Source of the DNA: Pseudomonadota bacterium
Lineage (GTDB): Bacteria > Pseudomonadota > Gammaproteobacteria > Burkholderiales > Burkholderiaceae_F
Length of the DNA: 64,000 bases
NCBI GenBank assembly: GCA_029778535.1
Contig: JAKOQB010000057.1
Location: 62,001-126,000 of the forward strand
Direction: 5' to 3'
Positions 48,649 to 58,947 of this stretch are shown here, piece by piece; the stretch's first letter is position 1; the number at the start of each line of letters is the position of its first letter. The translations under genes were made by a program, and so were the position numbers. A model generated the notes under the pieces. That model saw nothing but the letters and a program-made list of their open reading frames with translations. It was not told where the DNA came from and searched no databases.

Positions 48649-51603
48649 CTACGCCGTCTCGACCGGCTGCGCCTGCTTCGCTGCCGCGCGCGCGGCGATG
48701 CGCTCCATCCGCTGGCGCGTGGTCTCGATCACCGCGGTCAGCCCCTCGCGCTCCGACAGGCGCGCCAGTTCGGCCAGCTTGTTGGCCGGCAGCGGCGGGC
48801 TCAGGAAGTGGCCCTGCACCTTCTCGCAGCCGGCCTGCCGCAGGAACTCCATCTGCTCGGCCGTCTCCACGCCTTCGGCGACGACTTCCTTGCGCAGCGT
48901 GTGGGCCATGTTGATGATCGCCGTGGCGATCGCGGCGGCGTCCTTGTCGGCCGTCACGTTCACCATGAAGGACCGGTCGAGCTTCAGGATCGACGCCGGC
49001 AGCGTCTTCAGGTACGTGAACGACGAGTAGCCGGTGCCGAAGTCGTCGATCGCGACATGCGCCGCGGTGTTCTCGAGCGCGCGCAGCGAGGCGATCGCCG
49101 CCTCCCCGCCGTCGATGATCAGCGACTCGGTGACCTCGATCTCGAGGCTGCCCGGCTCCATGTGGGTGGCAGCCATCGTGTAGTAGACGGACGCGACGAA
49201 GTCCGGCTGCCGCAGCTGCCGGCTCGACACGTTGACGGCCACGCGCGGGATGCGCACGCCCTCGGCGATCCAGCGCCCGTGCTGCAGGCAGGCATCGCGC
49301 AGCGCCCAGGCGCCGAGCCGCTCGATCAGGCCGGTTTCCTCGGCCAGCTCGATGAACGCGCTCGGCGACAGCAGACCGCGCTTCGGATGGCGCCAGCGCA
49401 GCAGCGCTTCCGCGCCGCAGATGCGTCCGGTCGCCAGTTCGAACTGCGGCTGATAGTGCAGCTCGAACTGGTTGTTCTCGAGCGCCTGGCGCAGCTCGCG
49501 GTCGAGCGTGACGCGGCGGTTCATCTCGACGTTCATCGTCGCCTCGAAGAACGCGTAGCGGCCGCGCCCGTTCTCCTTGGCGCGATACATTGCCGTGTCG
49601 GCCTTCTTCACCAGCTCGGCGCCGGATTCGCCGTCGTCGGGATAGATCGCGATGCCGACGCTGGCGCCGACGTACACGCTGTGACCTTCGACATCGAACG
49701 GCTTGGTCATCGCCTTGACCAGCTTGCGCGCGGCCTGGCTCGCGTCCTTCGCCGACTCGATGCCGTTCAGGATCACCGTGAACTCGTCGCCGCCGTGGCG
49801 GCCGACGAGGTCGGTGTCGCGCACGCTGGCACGAATGCGCTCCGCCGCACGCTTCAGCAGCGTGTCGCCGGCCGAATGGCCGAGCGTGTCGTTGGTCTGC
49901 TTGAAGCGGTCCAGGTCGATGAACAACACCGCGGCGCGCGTGCCGGCGGCCCTGGCCTGCGCCAGTTCCTGCTCGAGGATCGTCTGCAGGTGCTGGCGAT
50001 TCGGCAGCCCGGTCAGCCCGTCGAGATGCGCCATCACGTGCAGCCGGCGGTCGCGCTCGATCGTCGACAGCGCCACCGCCAGCCGATCGGCGATGTCGCG
50101 GATCAGCGCGCGGCGCTGCGGCGTCAGTGCAACCGGCGCGGCACGGCCGAGCACGATCAGGCCCCAAACGCGCCGGCTGCGCATGATCGGCTGCACCAGA
50201 TACACGGATGCGTTCGCCGGCCGCAGCGCCGGCAGGTAGCCGTTCGGCAGCGGCGGCTGCGGCTGCCATTCCCACGTTGCTGCGGCGACACTGAAGAGCC
50301 TGGGGTCCGGGTTCCACGCGATCGCCTTGGCCGGCGCCAGGTCATCGCTGTCGGCGGCGAAGGCGTAGATGCGCAACTGGCCCGGGCTGCCGGGTTCGGC
50401 CACGCCGAGGCTCAGCAGTTGCGCGCCCGAGATCTCCTTGAGCGCCTGCAGCGCGAGCTTGCACAGCATGCCGAGGTCGGGCGACACCAGGATCGTGCGA
50501 TCCATCTCCGAATAGGCCTGCATCGTGCGGAACTGCAGCCCGAGCCGCTCGGCCATCGCGTTGAACGCCTGCGCGACGCGCCCGAATTCGTCCTGCTGCG
50601 AGGCGGCCATCCGGACCGAGAAATCGTTGTCGGCGATGCGCTGCGCGCCGAGCAGCAGGCGCTCGAGCGGCACCAGGATGCGCCGCATCTGGTTCAGGCT
50701 CAGCGCCAGCGCCAGCAGCAGCGCGAGTCCGGCCACGAAAACGACGCTGGCGCGAAACGAGCGGCCGGTCTGCAGCGCGGCGCGATCCGAGCGGATCGCC
50801 ATCACCATCCAGTCCTCCTGCGACGCCAGGCCGCGCAGCGGCAGCTCGACAGTCAGCCCCTGCATCGGCTCGCCGCGTTGCGACCAGTTCACGACCGGCA
50901 GCGCGTCGCGCGTGCGCGGGGTCAGCATCGCCGTCGGCAGTTCGAGCGCGGGGCGCGAGCAGTACAGCCGCGCACCGCCGGCGGTCGCCACGCAATAGTC
51001 GATCGGCGCCCCTTCCGGCTCGCCGCCGCTCCACAACAGCGTGGGGTCGATCACGGCGACGATCGCGAAGCGCCCGGTGCCCGCGGCGAATGCGTGCACG
51101 AGCACGAGGTCGGCCGCCGCCTGGTCGGTGCGGGTCGCAATGGTCGCGCGTTGCAGGTCTGCTGCGGCCGCCAGGTCGCGCAAATACGGCGCATCGGGGA
51201 GCGCGCCGCTGGCGCGCACCACGCGTCCGTCGCGATCGAGCAGCGCGAGCCCCCTGAGCTCGCGACTGACCTCATCCGGCGCGGGCCAGCGCATCGTCGC
51301 CGGCTCGGCGGCAAGGCGCTCGAGCGCGCGCAGGTCGGCGTCGATCCGGCGCAGCCGCTCGAGCGCGAGCTCGCCGTACGCGCGCGCGGCATGCGCCAGT
51401 TCGGCGTGATCGGACTCGTGCAGGAACGCGCTCAGGCGCACGAACAGCGCGACGCCGAGCACGACCACCGGCACCAGCGCGGCGAGCAGGAACAGCACCA
51501 TCAGCCTTCGGCCGACCCGGCTGTGCACGAAAAGCACCCTCAGGATCGACATCGGCGGTTCGTGCTCCGCGGCGGCGGGCGGGGAGTTGATCGTCTCGCT
51601 CAT
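48649..51603 (-). CDS. Membrane GGDEF-EAL c-di-GMP protein, copy 1
   Basis: 984 residues. TM1 ~32-56, periplasmic sensor ~57-283, TM2 ~285-303, HAMP ~304-355, a GAF-like domain ~365-515, GGDEF (HGGDEF at 604-608, with an RxxD I-site at 595-598) and EAL (EALLRW, 732 on; DDFGTGYSS; AEGVET). Both catalytic motifs look intact, so it could both make and break c-di-GMP. It is homologous over its whole length to copy 2 at 52.9-55.9 kb. Confidence 0.95.
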   Translation of the reverse strand: MSETINSPPAAAEHEPPMSILRVLFVHSRVGRRLMVLFLLAALVPVVVLGVALFVRLSAFLHESDHAELAHAARAYGELALERLRRIDADLRALERLAAEPATMRWPAPDEVSRELRGLALLDRDGRVVRASGALPDAPYLRDLAAAADLQRATIATRTDQAAADLVLVHAFAAGTGRFAIVAVIDPTLLWSGGEPEGAPIDYCVATAGGARLYCSRPALELPTAMLTPRTRDALPVVNWSQRGEPMQGLTVELPLRGLASQEDWMVMAIRSDRAALQTGRSFRASVVFVAGLALLLALALSLNQMRRILVPLERLLLGAQRIADNDFSVRMAASQQDEFGRVAQAFNAMAERLGLQFRTMQAYSEMDRTILVSPDLGMLCKLALQALKEISGAQLLSLGVAEPGSPGQLRIYAFAADSDDLAPAKAIAWNPDPRLFSVAAATWEWQPQPPLPNGYLPALRPANASVYLVQPIMRSRRVWGLIVLGRAAPVALTPQRRALIRDIADRLAVALSTIERDRRLHVMAHLDGLTGLPNRQHLQTILEQELAQARAAGTRAAVLFIDLDRFKQTNDTLGHSAGDTLLKRAAERIRASVRDTDLVGRHGGDEFTVILNGIESAKDASQAARKLVKAMTKPFDVEGHSVYVGASVGIAIYPDDGESGAELVKKADTAMYRAKENGRGRYAFFEATMNVEMNRRVTLDRELRQALENNQFELHYQPQFELATGRICGAEALLRWRHPKRGLLSPSAFIELAEETGLIERLGAWALRDACLQHGRWIAEGVRIPRVAVNVSSRQLRQPDFVASVYYTMAATHMEPGSLEIEVTESLIIDGGEAAIASLRALENTAAHVAIDDFGTGYSSFTYLKTLPASILKLDRSFMVNVTADKDAAAIATAIINMAHTLRKEVVAEGVETAEQMEFLRQAGCEKVQGHFLSPPLPANKLAELARLSEREGLTAVIETTRQRMERIAARAAAKQAQPVETA

Positions 51604-51816
51604 ACTTGGCCGCGCGGTGCCGCGCGGTTCGTCCGGCAGCGCGCCGCGGTGAAGTGAATGTCAGCCTAACGGCCCCATCGCGGCGCCGGAAGAGCGCGCT
51701 CGTGCAATCCGTCCGCGCCGTTGTGCCGTTCTTCGGATGCGCCTCATCCGCACGCATGAGGTGCGCGCGCGCCGCGCTGTGGCAGGCGCACGTCCCGCGC
51801 GCGGATTCCGACCGCG

Positions 51817-52872
51817 TCAGCCGCGCCGCGTGGGCGCCGCGGGCCGTCGCGCGAATCCGAGTGCGCTGCGCAGCGTGCCCAGCAGCCCGGCCGGTTCCGG
51901 CTGTGCTTCCACGACCGGCGCCGGCTTGGCGGCGCTGTCGCCGCGCCTGGCATCGGCGCCATCGGCCGGCGCGCGCGCGCCGGACAGAAGGCCCAGCGCA
52001 GCGCAACCGTTGACGAAGTTGCACGCGGTCTCCAGTCGCACGCCGGCACGCTCGGCGAGCTGGCCGACGGTGAGCGCTTCGGCCTTCAGCAGCGAGGCCA
52101 TGCGCACGTCGGATCGATAGTGCGGCAGGCGACTGAAGTCCGGCCATTGCCGCAGCCGATACGGCTTGCTGACGTGCAGCTCGGGACGCAGTTCGCCATT
52201 GGCGCCGGTCAGCCAGTAGATCCAGTCCAGCTTCAGCACGGGCTCGAACTGGCGTTTGCGTTCGATCAGCGCCTTCTGTTCGTCCTCGGTCAGGTTCAGC
52301 AGCTTGACGGGTTCGTTCTTGCGCATCAGGTCCGCGAGCTCGGCCAGCGTCAGTCGCGAGGTGAAGCCGCGATTCGGCAGCGCCGAGAAGATCTTGGTGT
52401 CACGCACGCTCATTACGGTGACCGCGCTCAGCGCATCCTGCAGCACCCACCGCACCGCGGTGCGGATCGACGTGTGGATGCCGCGCTCGCCGCCCGCGGT
52501 CTCGCCGCCGAATCCCAGCGGCAGTGTCGTGGTCGCGCTGGTGCCGTCGCGGCGCCGCTCCAGTTCGGCCTGCGCCTTGTGCAGCACCTCGATCGTGCGT
52601 GCGCTGTTCAGCGGCCGGTGGATCACGCAGAACGCATTTGCGGGCGGCGTGCCCGAATCGTCGAACACGATGTACAGGGCCGAGTCGCGCGCCGCGCCCG
52701 TGCGGTTCAGATCCTCGAGCGAACCGGCGTCGAGGATCACGACGTCGCTCGCGGCGGCCTCGTCGATGCGCCAGCGGTTGCCGAGCATCGGCAACAGCAG
52801 GCGCAGCATCGAGCGCGCCGCCGCCTCCGACGACTTGGTGACACCGTGAAACGCAACGGTGAATTCGCTCAT
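51817..52872 (-). CDS. Unrecognised two-part protein between GGDEF-EAL paralogues
   Basis: 351 residues, no signal peptide or membrane segment. Residues 1-~110 alternate strands and helices like a degenerate receiver fold (VAFHGVTKSSEAAARSMLRL, SDVVILDAG, LYIVFDD). The region ~225-300 (RMASLLKAEALTVGQLAERA then TACNFVNGCAALGLL) resembles a winged-helix. The last 50 residues are Ala/Pro-rich. I do not recognise a family. It is 16 bases downstream of the second GGDEF-EAL gene on the same strand, so probably co-transcribed with it; a regulatory link to c-di-GMP is inference. Confidence 0.75.
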   Translation of the reverse strand: MSEFTVAFHGVTKSSEAAARSMLRLLLPMLGNRWRIDEAAASDVVILDAGSLEDLNRTGAARDSALYIVFDDSGTPPANAFCVIHRPLNSARTIEVLHKAQAELERRRDGTSATTTLPLGFGGETAGGERGIHTSIRTAVRWVLQDALSAVTVMSVRDTKIFSALPNRGFTSRLTLAELADLMRKNEPVKLLNLTEDEQKALIERKRQFEPVLKLDWIYWLTGANGELRPELHVSKPYRLRQWPDFSRLPHYRSDVRMASLLKAEALTVGQLAERAGVRLETACNFVNGCAALGLLSGARAPADGADARRGDSAAKPAPVVEAQPEPAGLLGTLRSALGFARRPAAPTRRG

Positions 52873-52888
52873 GGATCCAGTCTCCGTT

Positions 52889-55882
52889 TCATGCGGCGCT
52901 CTGCGGCGCGGTCGTATCGATGACCGGCACGGTGACCAGGTTGCCGAGATCCTCCGGCAGAATCGTATGCGCGGTCTCGATCACCGTGGCGGTGCCGTTC
53001 ATGCGGCGGCGCGTTTCCTCGATCACCGCCGCCGCGCCGCCGGTTTCGGCGCAACGGGCGAGCACCGCGAGACGGTCGGCCGGCAGCGGCGGGCTCAACA
53101 GATAGCCCTGCACCTTTTCGCAGCCCGCCGCACGCAGGAATTCGAGCTGCGCGGCGGTCTCGACGCCCTCGGCCACCACCTCCTTGCGCAGCGTGTGCGC
53201 CATGTTGATGATCGCCGCCGCGATCGTGGCGGCGTCCTTGTCGGTGGCGATGTCGGCGACGAACGACTTGTCGAGCTTCAGGATCGACGCCGGCAGCGTC
53301 TTCAGGTACGTGAACGACGAATAGCCGGTGCCGAAGTCGTCGATCGCCACCCGCGCGCCGGCGCGCTCGAGTGCGCGCAGCGCGGCGATCGCCACCTCGC
53401 CGCCGTCGAGAATCAGCGATTCGGTCACTTCGACCTCGAGGCTGTCGGGCGCCATCTGCGTGGCGACCATCGTGTAGTCGACGGTCGGCACGAACTCGGG
53501 CAGCCGCAGCTGCCGGCTCGACACGTTGACCGCCACGCGCGGGATGTTCACGCCTTCGGCGCGCCAGCGCCCGTGCTGGATGCAGGCCTCGCGCATCACC
53601 CACACGCCGATCTTCTCGATCAGCCCCGTGTCTTCCGCCAGCTCGATGAAATGACCCGGCGTCAGCAGCCCGCGCTTCGGATGGCGCCAGCGCAGCAGCG
53701 CCTCGGCGCTGCACACGCGGCCGGTGCGCAGATCGATCTGCGGCTGGAAGAACAGCGCGAACTCGTTGCGCTCGAGCGCCTGCCGCAGCTCGCGGTCGAG
53801 CGTCACGCGGCGATTCATCTCGACGTTCATGCTCTGGCGGAAGAACGCGAAACGGCCGCGGCCCTCCTCCTTGGCCTGGTACATCGCGGTGTCCGCCTTC
53901 TTCAGCAAGTCGGCGGCGTCGCGGCCGTCGTCCGGGTAGACCGAGATGCCGATGCTCGCGCCGGCGTACACCTTGTGCCCCTCGACCTCGAACGGCTTGG
54001 CCAGCTCCTTGACCAGCTTGCGCGCCACCGCCGCCGCGTCGGCCGGCGTGCCGAGATCGCGCAGCATCACGACGAACTCGTCGCCGCCGTGGCGGCCGAC
54101 CTGGTCGGCGTCGCGCACGTTCTCGCGGATGCGCTCGGAGGTGCGTTTCAGCAGCGTGTCGCCGGCCGAGTGGCCGAGCGTGTCGTTGGTTTCCTTGAAG
54201 CGGTCCAGGTCGATGAACAGCACGCCGACGCGTTTCTTCGCCTCGTTCGCCTCGGCCAGCTCCTGATCGAGGATCGCCAGCAGCCGCTGGCGGTTCGGCA
54301 GCCCGGTCAGTCCGTCGAGGTGTGCCAGCACGTGCAGGCGGCGGTCGCGCTCCGCCGTCGCCAGCGCCACCGCGAGCCGGTCGGCGATATCGCGGATCAG
54401 CGAGCGGCGATGGTTCGCGAACTCGTCCGGGGCGCGCTGCCCCAGCACGATCAGGCCCCAGATGCGCTGGTTGCGTGCGATCGGCTGCACATACACCTTC
54501 ATGCCGTCGCCGGGCTTCAGCGTCTGCAGGTACCCGTTCGGCAGCGGCGGCTTGTCGGTCCAGATGGCGCAGGTGGCGCGATCGGAAAACAGCCGCGGAT
54601 CGGGGTTCCACGCGATCTCGCGCGCCGGCGCCAGTTCGCCGTCGTCGCCGCAGATGTAGATCCGCAGCTGCGCGGGGCTGGCCGGCTCCGACACGCCCAG
54701 GCTCACGTAGTCGGCGCGCGTGATTTCCTTGAGCGTATCGATCGCCAGCTTGGCGACCTTGCCGGTGTCGGGCGAGGTGAGGATCGTCTTGTCGATCTCG
54801 GAGAGCGTGTGCAGCGCGCGGAAGTGCACGCCCAGACGCTCCGCCATTGCGTTGAAGGCGGAAGCCACGCGGCCGAACTCGTCGCGCGCGCTGACCTTGA
54901 TGCGCACGGAGAAGTTGCGGTCGGCGATGCTGCGCGCGCCCGCGAGCAGGCGGTCGAGCGGCACCAGGATGCTGCGCATCTGGCTCAGACTCAGCAGCAG
55001 CGCGATCAGCGCCGCCAGCGCCGCGGCCAGGATCCCGAACAACCGGAACGAGCGCGTGGTCTGCTGCGCGAGCTGCTCGGAGCGGATCGCGGTGATCACC
55101 CACGATTCGCCGTCAAACAGGTGCTCGATCGACAACTGCTGCGACGACGCCAGCATCGGTTCGTCCTTGCGCATCCACCGCACGTCGCGCGCCTCGTCGC
55201 TCTTGCCCAGGCCGAACAGCGGCGCGGCCCGCGTGGCGTTCGGGTCGGTGCAGAACAGACGGGCGATTTCCTGCGTGGCCACGCAGAAGTCGGTGAACAT
55301 CGATAGCTGCGTGGGACCGCCCCACAGGAACGCCGGATCGACACTTGCCACCGCGAGCTGCTCGCGCTCGGCGTGGCTGATGCGGCGCGCGACCAGCACC
55401 GCCGCGTCGCCGCCGCTGCCGATCGCTACGACGCGGGCCTTGTCGGACCCGGTCGTCTGCGCCAGCGCGCGCAGAAGCGCCATATCCGGCAACGTGCCGC
55501 GTGACCGCAGCACCGCGCCGGCGCGGTCGAGCACCGCGACGCTCTTGAACTCGCGGCCGACGCGCCGGCTGGCGGCGGAGACGTCCAGCGTCGATTCGTT
55601 CGCGCGCCATTCGGCGCTGCGCAGGATGTCGTCGACCCGCGACAGGCGCTCGAGCACCAGCGCGCCGTACGCCTGCACGGCTTGCGCGATCTCCGCGTCC
55701 TGCGATGTCTTCAGCACATCGCCGATGCGAACGAACAGCGCCAGCCCCATCACCGACACCGGGAACAGCGCCGCCACCAGGAACATCGCGACCAGGCGCC
55801 GGCCGACGTGACTGTCGACGAACAGCAGCTTCAGCGTCGAGATGCGCGCGCCGATCGCTGCGTCTTGATCCTGCTGAGCCAT
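52889..55882 (-). CDS. Membrane GGDEF-EAL c-di-GMP protein, copy 2
   Basis: 997 residues from ATG 55882; a TTG at 55924 would add 14. Same order as copy 1: TM1, periplasmic domain, TM2, HAMP, GAF-like, GGDEF (RHGGDEFVV, with RDAD I-site) and EAL (EALLRWRH, AIDDFGTGYSS, AEGVET). The C-terminal half is nearly the same as copy 1, while the periplasmic domain is much more divergent, suggesting a different input signal. It lies upstream of the unknown gene. Confidence 0.94.
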   Translation of the reverse strand: MAQQDQDAAIGARISTLKLLFVDSHVGRRLVAMFLVAALFPVSVMGLALFVRIGDVLKTSQDAEIAQAVQAYGALVLERLSRVDDILRSAEWRANESTLDVSAASRRVGREFKSVAVLDRAGAVLRSRGTLPDMALLRALAQTTGSDKARVVAIGSGGDAAVLVARRISHAEREQLAVASVDPAFLWGGPTQLSMFTDFCVATQEIARLFCTDPNATRAAPLFGLGKSDEARDVRWMRKDEPMLASSQQLSIEHLFDGESWVITAIRSEQLAQQTTRSFRLFGILAAALAALIALLLSLSQMRSILVPLDRLLAGARSIADRNFSVRIKVSARDEFGRVASAFNAMAERLGVHFRALHTLSEIDKTILTSPDTGKVAKLAIDTLKEITRADYVSLGVSEPASPAQLRIYICGDDGELAPAREIAWNPDPRLFSDRATCAIWTDKPPLPNGYLQTLKPGDGMKVYVQPIARNQRIWGLIVLGQRAPDEFANHRRSLIRDIADRLAVALATAERDRRLHVLAHLDGLTGLPNRQRLLAILDQELAEANEAKKRVGVLFIDLDRFKETNDTLGHSAGDTLLKRTSERIRENVRDADQVGRHGGDEFVVMLRDLGTPADAAAVARKLVKELAKPFEVEGHKVYAGASIGISVYPDDGRDAADLLKKADTAMYQAKEEGRGRFAFFRQSMNVEMNRRVTLDRELRQALERNEFALFFQPQIDLRTGRVCSAEALLRWRHPKRGLLTPGHFIELAEDTGLIEKIGVWVMREACIQHGRWRAEGVNIPRVAVNVSSRQLRLPEFVPTVDYTMVATQMAPDSLEVEVTESLILDGGEVAIAALRALERAGARVAIDDFGTGYSSFTYLKTLPASILKLDKSFVADIATDKDAATIAAAIINMAHTLRKEVVAEGVETAAQLEFLRAAGCEKVQGYLLSPPLPADRLAVLARCAETGGAAAVIEETRRRMNGTATVIETAHTILPEDLGNLVTVPVIDTTAPQSAA

Positions 55883-56093
55883 GGTCGCTGGGTCTTCGGG
55901 GGAACGCGCATAGGCGTCGGGCAATGATGGCCAACGTCGACGGAAGTCAGTACTAGCCTAACGGCTGAGTCCTGCTGCCGACAGCTTCGATTGAGGTAAT
56001 GCGTCCGCTGGAATGCACCGTTGCTCGGATCGCATTCATCCGTTCGGACGAGAATGCACAGACGTCGTCCGCGCGCCGCCCGTTGCGCGCGGA

Positions 56094-57083
56094 TCAGCGC
56101 GGCGCGAAATCGAAAACGTCGGGCGAATCCGGATCGACGCGCACGCGGATCCAGCGGATGCGCGGGCTGCCGAACGTCTGCACGCGGACGAGCTTGCGTG
56201 CCTGCGCGAGCGGACGGTCGATGATCAGTTCGTGGAAATCGCCGTGCGCGAGCACGACCGGCCGGCCGAATGCCACGGCGCGCTCGCGCAGCCGCTCGAG
56301 CAGCGGCTCGAACGGCGCGCGCTGCGGATGCGTCGGCGGCAGATCGAAGCGCGGGTTGGCCTGCATCAGCAGGAACACGCCGGCGGCATCGAGTGCATGC
56401 GCGCGCTCGAACGCGCGGTCGATCCATTGCAGCGCCGCCGCGGTGCGCTGCTGCACCTCGCGCAGGCGGTCGGTGCGCGGCTGCGCGCGCGAGTCGGCGG
56501 CGTCGATCCCGCTCCACGGTTCGAGGTCGTTGCCGCTGCCGACCACATGCAGCGTGGCGAACACCACGCGCGCGCGCAAGAACAGCACGTTCTCCACGTA
56601 CGCGCCGAACCCCGGCTGCGCGCCCTGCGTCTCGACCGCGAACGGCTGCTGCCCGCCCGTGCGGCCCGGATCGCGGAAGAACAGCGTGCGCAGGAACGCC
56701 AGCCGCTCGAGCGGATTGAAGCGCCCCGCCGCGCGCCGATGGCAGTCGGTCCACTCGTTGTCGCCCGGCGTGTAGACGAGGGCGGTGCGGATGCGCTGCA
56801 GTTGCGCGTGGCGCGCGCGCAGCAGGTCGTCGCTGCACGGCTCTGCCCCGCCCTTGAGGTCCCCCGCATGCAGCACGAACTGAACGCCGGCATCGGCGTT
56901 GATCGCGTCGATCAATGTGTCGAGCGCTTCGGCTTCGCGCGCGCCGTACGGCATGTCGCCGATCAGCGCGAAGGCGGTGCCGGCGCCTGGCACGCCGCCC
57001 GGCGGCGCATGCGCGCAGCCGGCCAGCGCGGCCGCGAGCAGTGCGACCACCGCGCGCGTCAGGCGATCAAGCGGCGGATTCAA
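56094..57083 (-). CDS. Calcineurin-like metallophosphoesterase, lipoprotein
   Basis: 329 residues from a TTG start (57083), chosen because it begins a lipoprotein signal (RAVVALLAAALAGC); the frame is open further, into the divergent gene. Metallophosphoesterase motifs: IGDMPYG, LHAGDLKGG, TPGDNEWTDC and LAHGDFHEL, giving the Asp/His/Asn metal ligands. Substrate unknown. Envelope location is inferred from the lipobox. Confidence 0.78.
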   Translation of the reverse strand: MNPPLDRLTRAVVALLAAALAGCAHAPPGGVPGAGTAFALIGDMPYGAREAEALDTLIDAINADAGVQFVLHAGDLKGGAEPCSDDLLRARHAQLQRIRTALVYTPGDNEWTDCHRRAAGRFNPLERLAFLRTLFFRDPGRTGGQQPFAVETQGAQPGFGAYVENVLFLRARVVFATLHVVGSGNDLEPWSGIDAADSRAQPRTDRLREVQQRTAAALQWIDRAFERAHALDAAGVFLLMQANPRFDLPPTHPQRAPFEPLLERLRERAVAFGRPVVLAHGDFHELIIDRPLAQARKLVRVQTFGSPRIRWIRVRVDPDSPDVFDFAPR

Positions 57084-57174
57084 CGGCGTGCAAGGACCGA
57101 TCGGGAGCGCGCGATCATAGCGACGCGGCCGCTGCCGTAGACTGGCCGCGCCTGCCCTGCCCGCGAGAATCGCC

Positions 57175-58185
57175 ATGACCGTCAATCACCAGATCCGGCT
57201 CGCCGCGCGTCCGGTCGGACCGCCGAAACGCAGCGACTGGAACTTCACCGAGGAAGCCGTGCGCGCGCCCGGCGCCGGCGAATTCCTGGTCCGGGTGCAG
57301 TACATCTCGCTCGACCCGGCGATGCGCGGCTGGATGAACGAGGGCCGCTCGTACATCGCGCCGGTGGCACTCGGCGACGTGATGCGCGCCGGCGCGGCGG
57401 GCCGCGTGATCGAGTCGAATCATCCGCAGTTCGCGGTCGGCGACTTTGTGACCGGCGGCTTCGGCGTGCAGGAATACGCGCTGTCCGACGGCAAGGACGT
57501 GGTGCGCGTCGATCCGACGGTCGCACCGTTGCCGGTATACCTCGGCGCGCTCGGCATGCCGGGAATGACCGCGTACTTCGGCCTGCTCGAGGTCGGCAAG
57601 CCGCAGCCGGGCCAGACCGTCGTCGTGTCGGCGGCGGCCGGTGCGGTGGGGACCGTGGTCGGGCAGATCGCGAAGATCAAGGGCTGCCGCGCGGTCGGCA
57701 TCGCGGGCGGCGCGGACAAGTGCCGCTGGATCGTCGACGAGTTGGGCTTCGACGCGGCGATCGACTACAAGCACGGGAACATCGGCGCGGCGCTGAAGCA
57801 ACATTGTCCGAACGGCATCGATGTGTACTTCGACAACGTCGGCGGCGACATCCTCGACGCCGCGCTGGCGCGGCTGGCGCGCGGGGCACGCGTGGTGATC
57901 TGCGGCGCGATCTCCCAGTACAACGCCACGGCGCCGATCAAGGGGCCGAGCAATTACCTGTCGCTGCTGGTCAATCGCGCGTCGATGACCGGCATGGTCG
58001 TGTTCGACTACGCGGACCGCTATGCCGTCGCCGCGCGCGAGATGGCGGGCTGGATGGCGCAGGGGCGACTCAAAGCCCGCACCGACGTGGCGGAGGGGCT
58101 CGCGAACTTCCCGGAAGCGCTGCTCAGGCTCTTCCGCGGCGAGAACACCGGCAAGCTGGTGCTGAAGATCGCCGACCTCGCCTGA
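57175..58185 (+). CDS. curA: NADP-dependent medium-chain reductase (CurA-like)
   Basis: 336 residues. Zinc-free MDR family: YISLDPAMRGWM near the N-terminus, nucleotide motif AAAGAVGTVVGQIAKIKGCR, and DVYFDNVGGDILDAAL plus GAISQYNAT as in curcumin/alkenal reductases and leukotriene B4 dehydrogenases. It reduces alpha,beta-unsaturated carbonyl compounds. It is followed by a hairpin terminator. Confidence 0.92.
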   Translation: MTVNHQIRLAARPVGPPKRSDWNFTEEAVRAPGAGEFLVRVQYISLDPAMRGWMNEGRSYIAPVALGDVMRAGAAGRVIESNHPQFAVGDFVTGGFGVQEYALSDGKDVVRVDPTVAPLPVYLGALGMPGMTAYFGLLEVGKPQPGQTVVVSAAAGAVGTVVGQIAKIKGCRAVGIAGGADKCRWIVDELGFDAAIDYKHGNIGAALKQHCPNGIDVYFDNVGGDILDAALARLARGARVVICGAISQYNATAPIKGPSNYLSLLVNRASMTGMVVFDYADRYAVAAREMAGWMAQGRLKARTDVAEGLANFPEALLRLFRGENTGKLVLKIADLA

Positions 58186-58187
58186 CC

Positions 58188-58209
58188 GGTTCAATTCCCT
58201 TGAACCTTT
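58188..58209 (+). terminator. Terminator-like hairpin after curA
   Basis: GGTTCAA-TTCCC-TTGAACC is a perfect 7-bp stem followed by TTT, three bases after the stop codon. Confidence 0.5.
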
Positions 58210-58347
58210 CCGCGCCGGCCTGAAACACAGGGTCGAGTGATGGCGCGAGGTCCCGTACCCGCGGCCGGTCCGGTCGCGCCCCTTGGCGCTCCGCTTCCGC
58301 AGGTGCACGCTATAGGCTTTTCGCATGCCAGCGGCGGACGGACAACA

Positions 58348-58947
58348 ATGGACAACGACCGGGTAAGGCAGCTGCTCGTGCGGATCGGCAAGCAGGACCA
58401 GGCCGCATTCGAAGAGCTTTACAAGGCGTTCAGCCGCAGGGTCTATGCCTATGCGCTGAACATGCTGAAGGATCATGTGAGGGCAGAGGAAGTCCTGGTG
58501 GACACGATGCACCAGATCTGGCGCAACCCGGCGCAGTTTCGCGGCGACTCGCAGTTCAGCACCTGGCTGATCGGCATCGCGCGCAACAAGGCGCTGATGG
58601 TTTTCCGCGGCCAGCGCCCCGACGAGGACCACGCCGACCTCGACGACATCGCGGAGACCGAGGCGGCCGACGACGCCGAGGAAGGCTTCGCGCAGCTCGC
58701 GCAGCGGCAGCGCGCCGACGGCGTGCGGCACTGCATGGACAAGCTGTCCGACGAACATCGCGAATGCATGCACCTCGTGTTCTACGAGGGCTATTCGCTG
58801 GCCGAGGTCGCCGCCGTGCAGCGCTGCCCGGAGAACACGGTCAAGACGCGCCTGTTTCACGCCCGACAGAAGATCAGGAACTGCCTGCGCCTGCTGCTCG
58901 AACGCGAGGGCGCGGATTTGCGGCTGGCGCCGCGCGGAGAAGGATGA
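58348..58947 (+). CDS. ECF-type RNA polymerase sigma factor
   Basis: 199 residues. Region 2: FEELYKAFSRRVYAYALNML and VDTMHQIWRNPAQFRGDSQF followed by STWLIGIARNKAL. Region 4: HLVFYEGYSLAEVAAVQRCP and ENTVKTRLFHARQKIRNCL. There is no region 1.1 or 3, as in ECF factors. The stop overlaps the anti-sigma start. Its target promoters are unknown; autoregulation is usual. Confidence 0.93.
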   Translation: MDNDRVRQLLVRIGKQDQAAFEELYKAFSRRVYAYALNMLKDHVRAEEVLVDTMHQIWRNPAQFRGDSQFSTWLIGIARNKALMVFRGQRPDEDHADLDDIAETEAADDAEEGFAQLAQRQRADGVRHCMDKLSDEHRECMHLVFYEGYSLAEVAAVQRCPENTVKTRLFHARQKIRNCLRLLLEREGADLRLAPRGEG

